Positions 4,362-5,308 of a stretch of DNA of 5,308 bases are shown piece after piece. The notes below the pieces were generated by a model. The model was not told the origin of the DNA. It saw only the letters and a list, made by a program, of their open reading frames with translations, and ran no database searches. The stretch comes from Microcaldota archaeon (lineage in GTDB: Archaea > Micrarchaeota > Micrarchaeia > Anstonellales > Anstonellaceae), in contig JAHFEC010000086.1 in NCBI GenBank assembly GCA_023248665.1, positions 1-5,308 on the forward strand. Direction: 5' to 3'. The first letter of the stretch is position 1. Every line of letters begins with the position of its first letter. Both the position numbers and the translations under genes were made by a program.

Positions 4362-5045
4362 CTAAGTCTTCACCGCCTTCTCGTAGGAAAACAGCGCCTG
4401 TTCGCCCTTGCTTTTCTTGCCCGCGCTGATGAGGCCCTGCAGCACGCCGAGCGCCACCGGCAGATCCTTGGGCGAGATGACGAACAAGGTGTCCGGGCCC
4501 GACGAGGTGATCTCCACCACGTTGACGTTCTGCAAAGCCAGATGGAGCAGGAGCGTGGCCAGCACGCCCGGCTCGGTGTCCATGCGCTCGTCGGAATAGA
4601 TGGTGATGAGCACCTGGTTCTCCTCGACCAGCCGGGCCGCGCGGGGCAGCCGGGCGGTTTCGTCCGAGTCGATGAGGCTGATCACGCCGTTCTTCGACGA
4701 GGAGACGGCGATGACCGGGAGGGAGAGGGCGCGCCCGGACTGCACCACCGTGATCCCGGTCCGAATCTCGAACTTGGAATCGCGCAAAACCGCGTTGTTG
4801 CCAAAGGGGTTGAACTCGCCCAGATCGAGTTTCCTTGAGCGCAGGAGGGCGGCGCGCAGGGCGGCCACCGGGCGCTTGCCGGATGCGAAGCCCTCTTGCG
4901 CGAGACGCTTGGCCAGCGCCGTGTAATTCACCAGCCCCTCGCGCACCAGCCAGTGCATGAAGGGCTTCTGCTTGAGCCAGAGGCGCACCAGATTCGAGGC
5001 GGCCATGCCGGAAGAAGAAGTTTTTTTCAAAACAGCTTTCGCCAT
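4362..5045 (-). CDS. ACT-domain protein with N-terminal HTH-like region; probable regulator of amino-acid metabolism
   Basis: This 227-residue protein resembles archaeal ACT-domain proteins annotated as predicted regulators of amino-acid metabolism (COG2150-like). Residues about 18-72 are helical, with the pattern LVREGLVNYTALAKRL (33-48) followed by VAALRAALLRS (60-70), typical of the N-terminal helix-turn-helix-like segment of these proteins. Residues about 145-206 follow the beta-alpha-beta-beta-alpha order of an ACT domain: VLITIY, then VLATLLLHLALQNV, then NVVEITSSGPDTLFVI, then LPVALGVLQGLI. ACT domains bind amino acids or similar small ligands; no ligand can be named. There is no attached enzyme domain. 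I chose ATG 5045 because the TATA box at 5067-5075 is about 26 bases upstream, which predicts a leaderless message; a GTG at 5063 in the same frame would lie upstream of that transcript start. The basic Ser/Lys-rich N terminus (2-12) is poorly structured. The family is probable, the function tentative. Confidence 0.75.
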   Translation of the reverse strand: MAKAVLKKTSSSGMAASNLVRLWLKQKPFMHWLVREGLVNYTALAKRLAQEGFASGKRPVAALRAALLRSRKLDLGEFNPFGNNAVLRDSKFEIRTGITVVQSGRALSLPVIAVSSSKNGVISLIDSDETARLPRAARLVEENQVLITIYSDERMDTEPGVLATLLLHLALQNVNVVEITSSGPDTLFVISPKDLPVALGVLQGLISAGKKSKGEQALFSYEKAVKT

Positions 5046-5066
5046 GGATAGATGATATGGCACAAC

Positions 5067-5075
5067 AAATAAAAA
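5067..5075 (-). promoter_or_regulatory. TATA box of the ACT-domain gene (leaderless)
   Basis: The minus strand reads TTTTTATTT, with its centre about 26 bases before ATG 5045. No Shine-Dalgarno sequence precedes that ATG, which agrees with leaderless initiation. The T5 run may also help terminate the upstream gene, whose stop is 30 bases before it. Confidence 0.55.
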
Positions 5076-5104
5076 CCCGATTCCGGCCCTCCTGCCCCGG
5101 CGGC

Positions 5105-5308
5105 TCAGAACGAGTCGACCTCATATCGCAGGTCGGCGTCGAACTTGATAGGGTTGACGGGGTCGTCCCGGTAGAGCAATAACAGCTCCCGGCAGATCTG
5201 GCAAGCGAGCAGGTAATCCGCCATCGGCTGCTTTCCCGTCAGCGCCTCATTCTTGAAGCTACGCAGCCGCCCCACAAATTGCTTCGGCTGGCTCTGCATC
5301 AGCGTGGC
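5105..5308 (-). CDS. C-terminal part of an unrecognised protein (5' end outside window)
   Basis: The frame is open from the right edge to a TGA (plus-strand 5105-5107), giving 67 residues with GC-rich third positions. An internal ATG at 5299 exists, but the frame continues past it to the window edge, so the real start is probably outside. I do not recognise the family. A helical stretch (around DYLLACQICRELLLLYRDD) contains one CxxC pair (visible residues 36 and 39). One pair alone is not enough for a zinc site unless another lies upstream. The C terminus is acidic (DADLRYEVDSF). It ends 59 bases before the ACT-domain gene, which seems to have its own promoter. Confidence 0.65.
   Translation of the reverse strand, partial: ATLMQSQPKQFVGRLRSFKNEALTGKQPMADYLLACQICRELLLLYRDDPVNPIKFDADLRYEVDSF

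Noticed and set aside
4228..5124. Minus-strand frame of 298 codons overlapping the ACT-domain gene
   Set aside because: It is a different frame of the same strand, with low-complexity Arg/Gly/Ala-rich sequence. The ACT-domain frame has recognisable structure and a well-placed promoter.
1..5308. CRISPR array, insertion sequence, phage or toxin-antitoxin system
   Set aside because: No regularly spaced repeats, transposase, integrase or paired small toxin/antitoxin genes are visible; the ATPase alone is not enough to call a defence system.

Overview
The window is archaeal chromosomal DNA. The clearest evidence is a full-length elongation factor 1-alpha (aEF1A, not bacterial EF-Tu) followed on the same strand by ribosomal protein uS10, a pair often adjacent in archaea. 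Promoters look archaeal: AT-rich TATA-like boxes lie about 25 bases before the predicted transcript start, and one gene appears leaderless. Coding DNA has strong G/C third positions, while the short intergenic regions are A/T-rich. The lineage cannot be fixed from the sequence; an uncultured, moderately high-GC archaeon, possibly a DPANN lineage, is a guess.

Layout. Bases 3-209 (+) are the last 68 codons of an unrecognised gene, followed by a hairpin and T-rich terminator. Bases 210-519 carry no confident large gene. They hold a TATA box, a 12-codon leaderless mini-ORF whose stop overlaps a perfect Shine-Dalgarno sequence, a perfect 15-bp hairpin, two weaker hairpins and an A8 run. Next comes a GNAT-family acetyltransferase (520-1041, +). 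A short AT-rich region that can fold over the next ribosome binding site leads into an archaeal ATPase (1150-2532, +) with a P-loop domain, a winged helix and a C-terminal nuclease-like fold. That gene ends 4 bases from the convergent uS10 gene.

The minus strand, read from the right edge, carries the C-terminal part of an unrecognised gene (5105-5308), an ACT-domain protein with a leaderless promoter (4362-5045), a promoter region with two TATA boxes and an operator-like palindrome, EF-1alpha (2926-4197), an 83-base spacer with a T7 run and a hairpin, and uS10 (2537-2842).

Functionally, the right half is core translation plus a probable regulator of amino-acid metabolism. The left half is accessory: an acetyltransferase of unknown substrate and a lineage-variable ATPase. 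I see no CRISPR array, tRNA, rRNA, transposase or phage gene. The most unusual part is the structured leader of the acetyltransferase; whether it is a regulatory device is inference.
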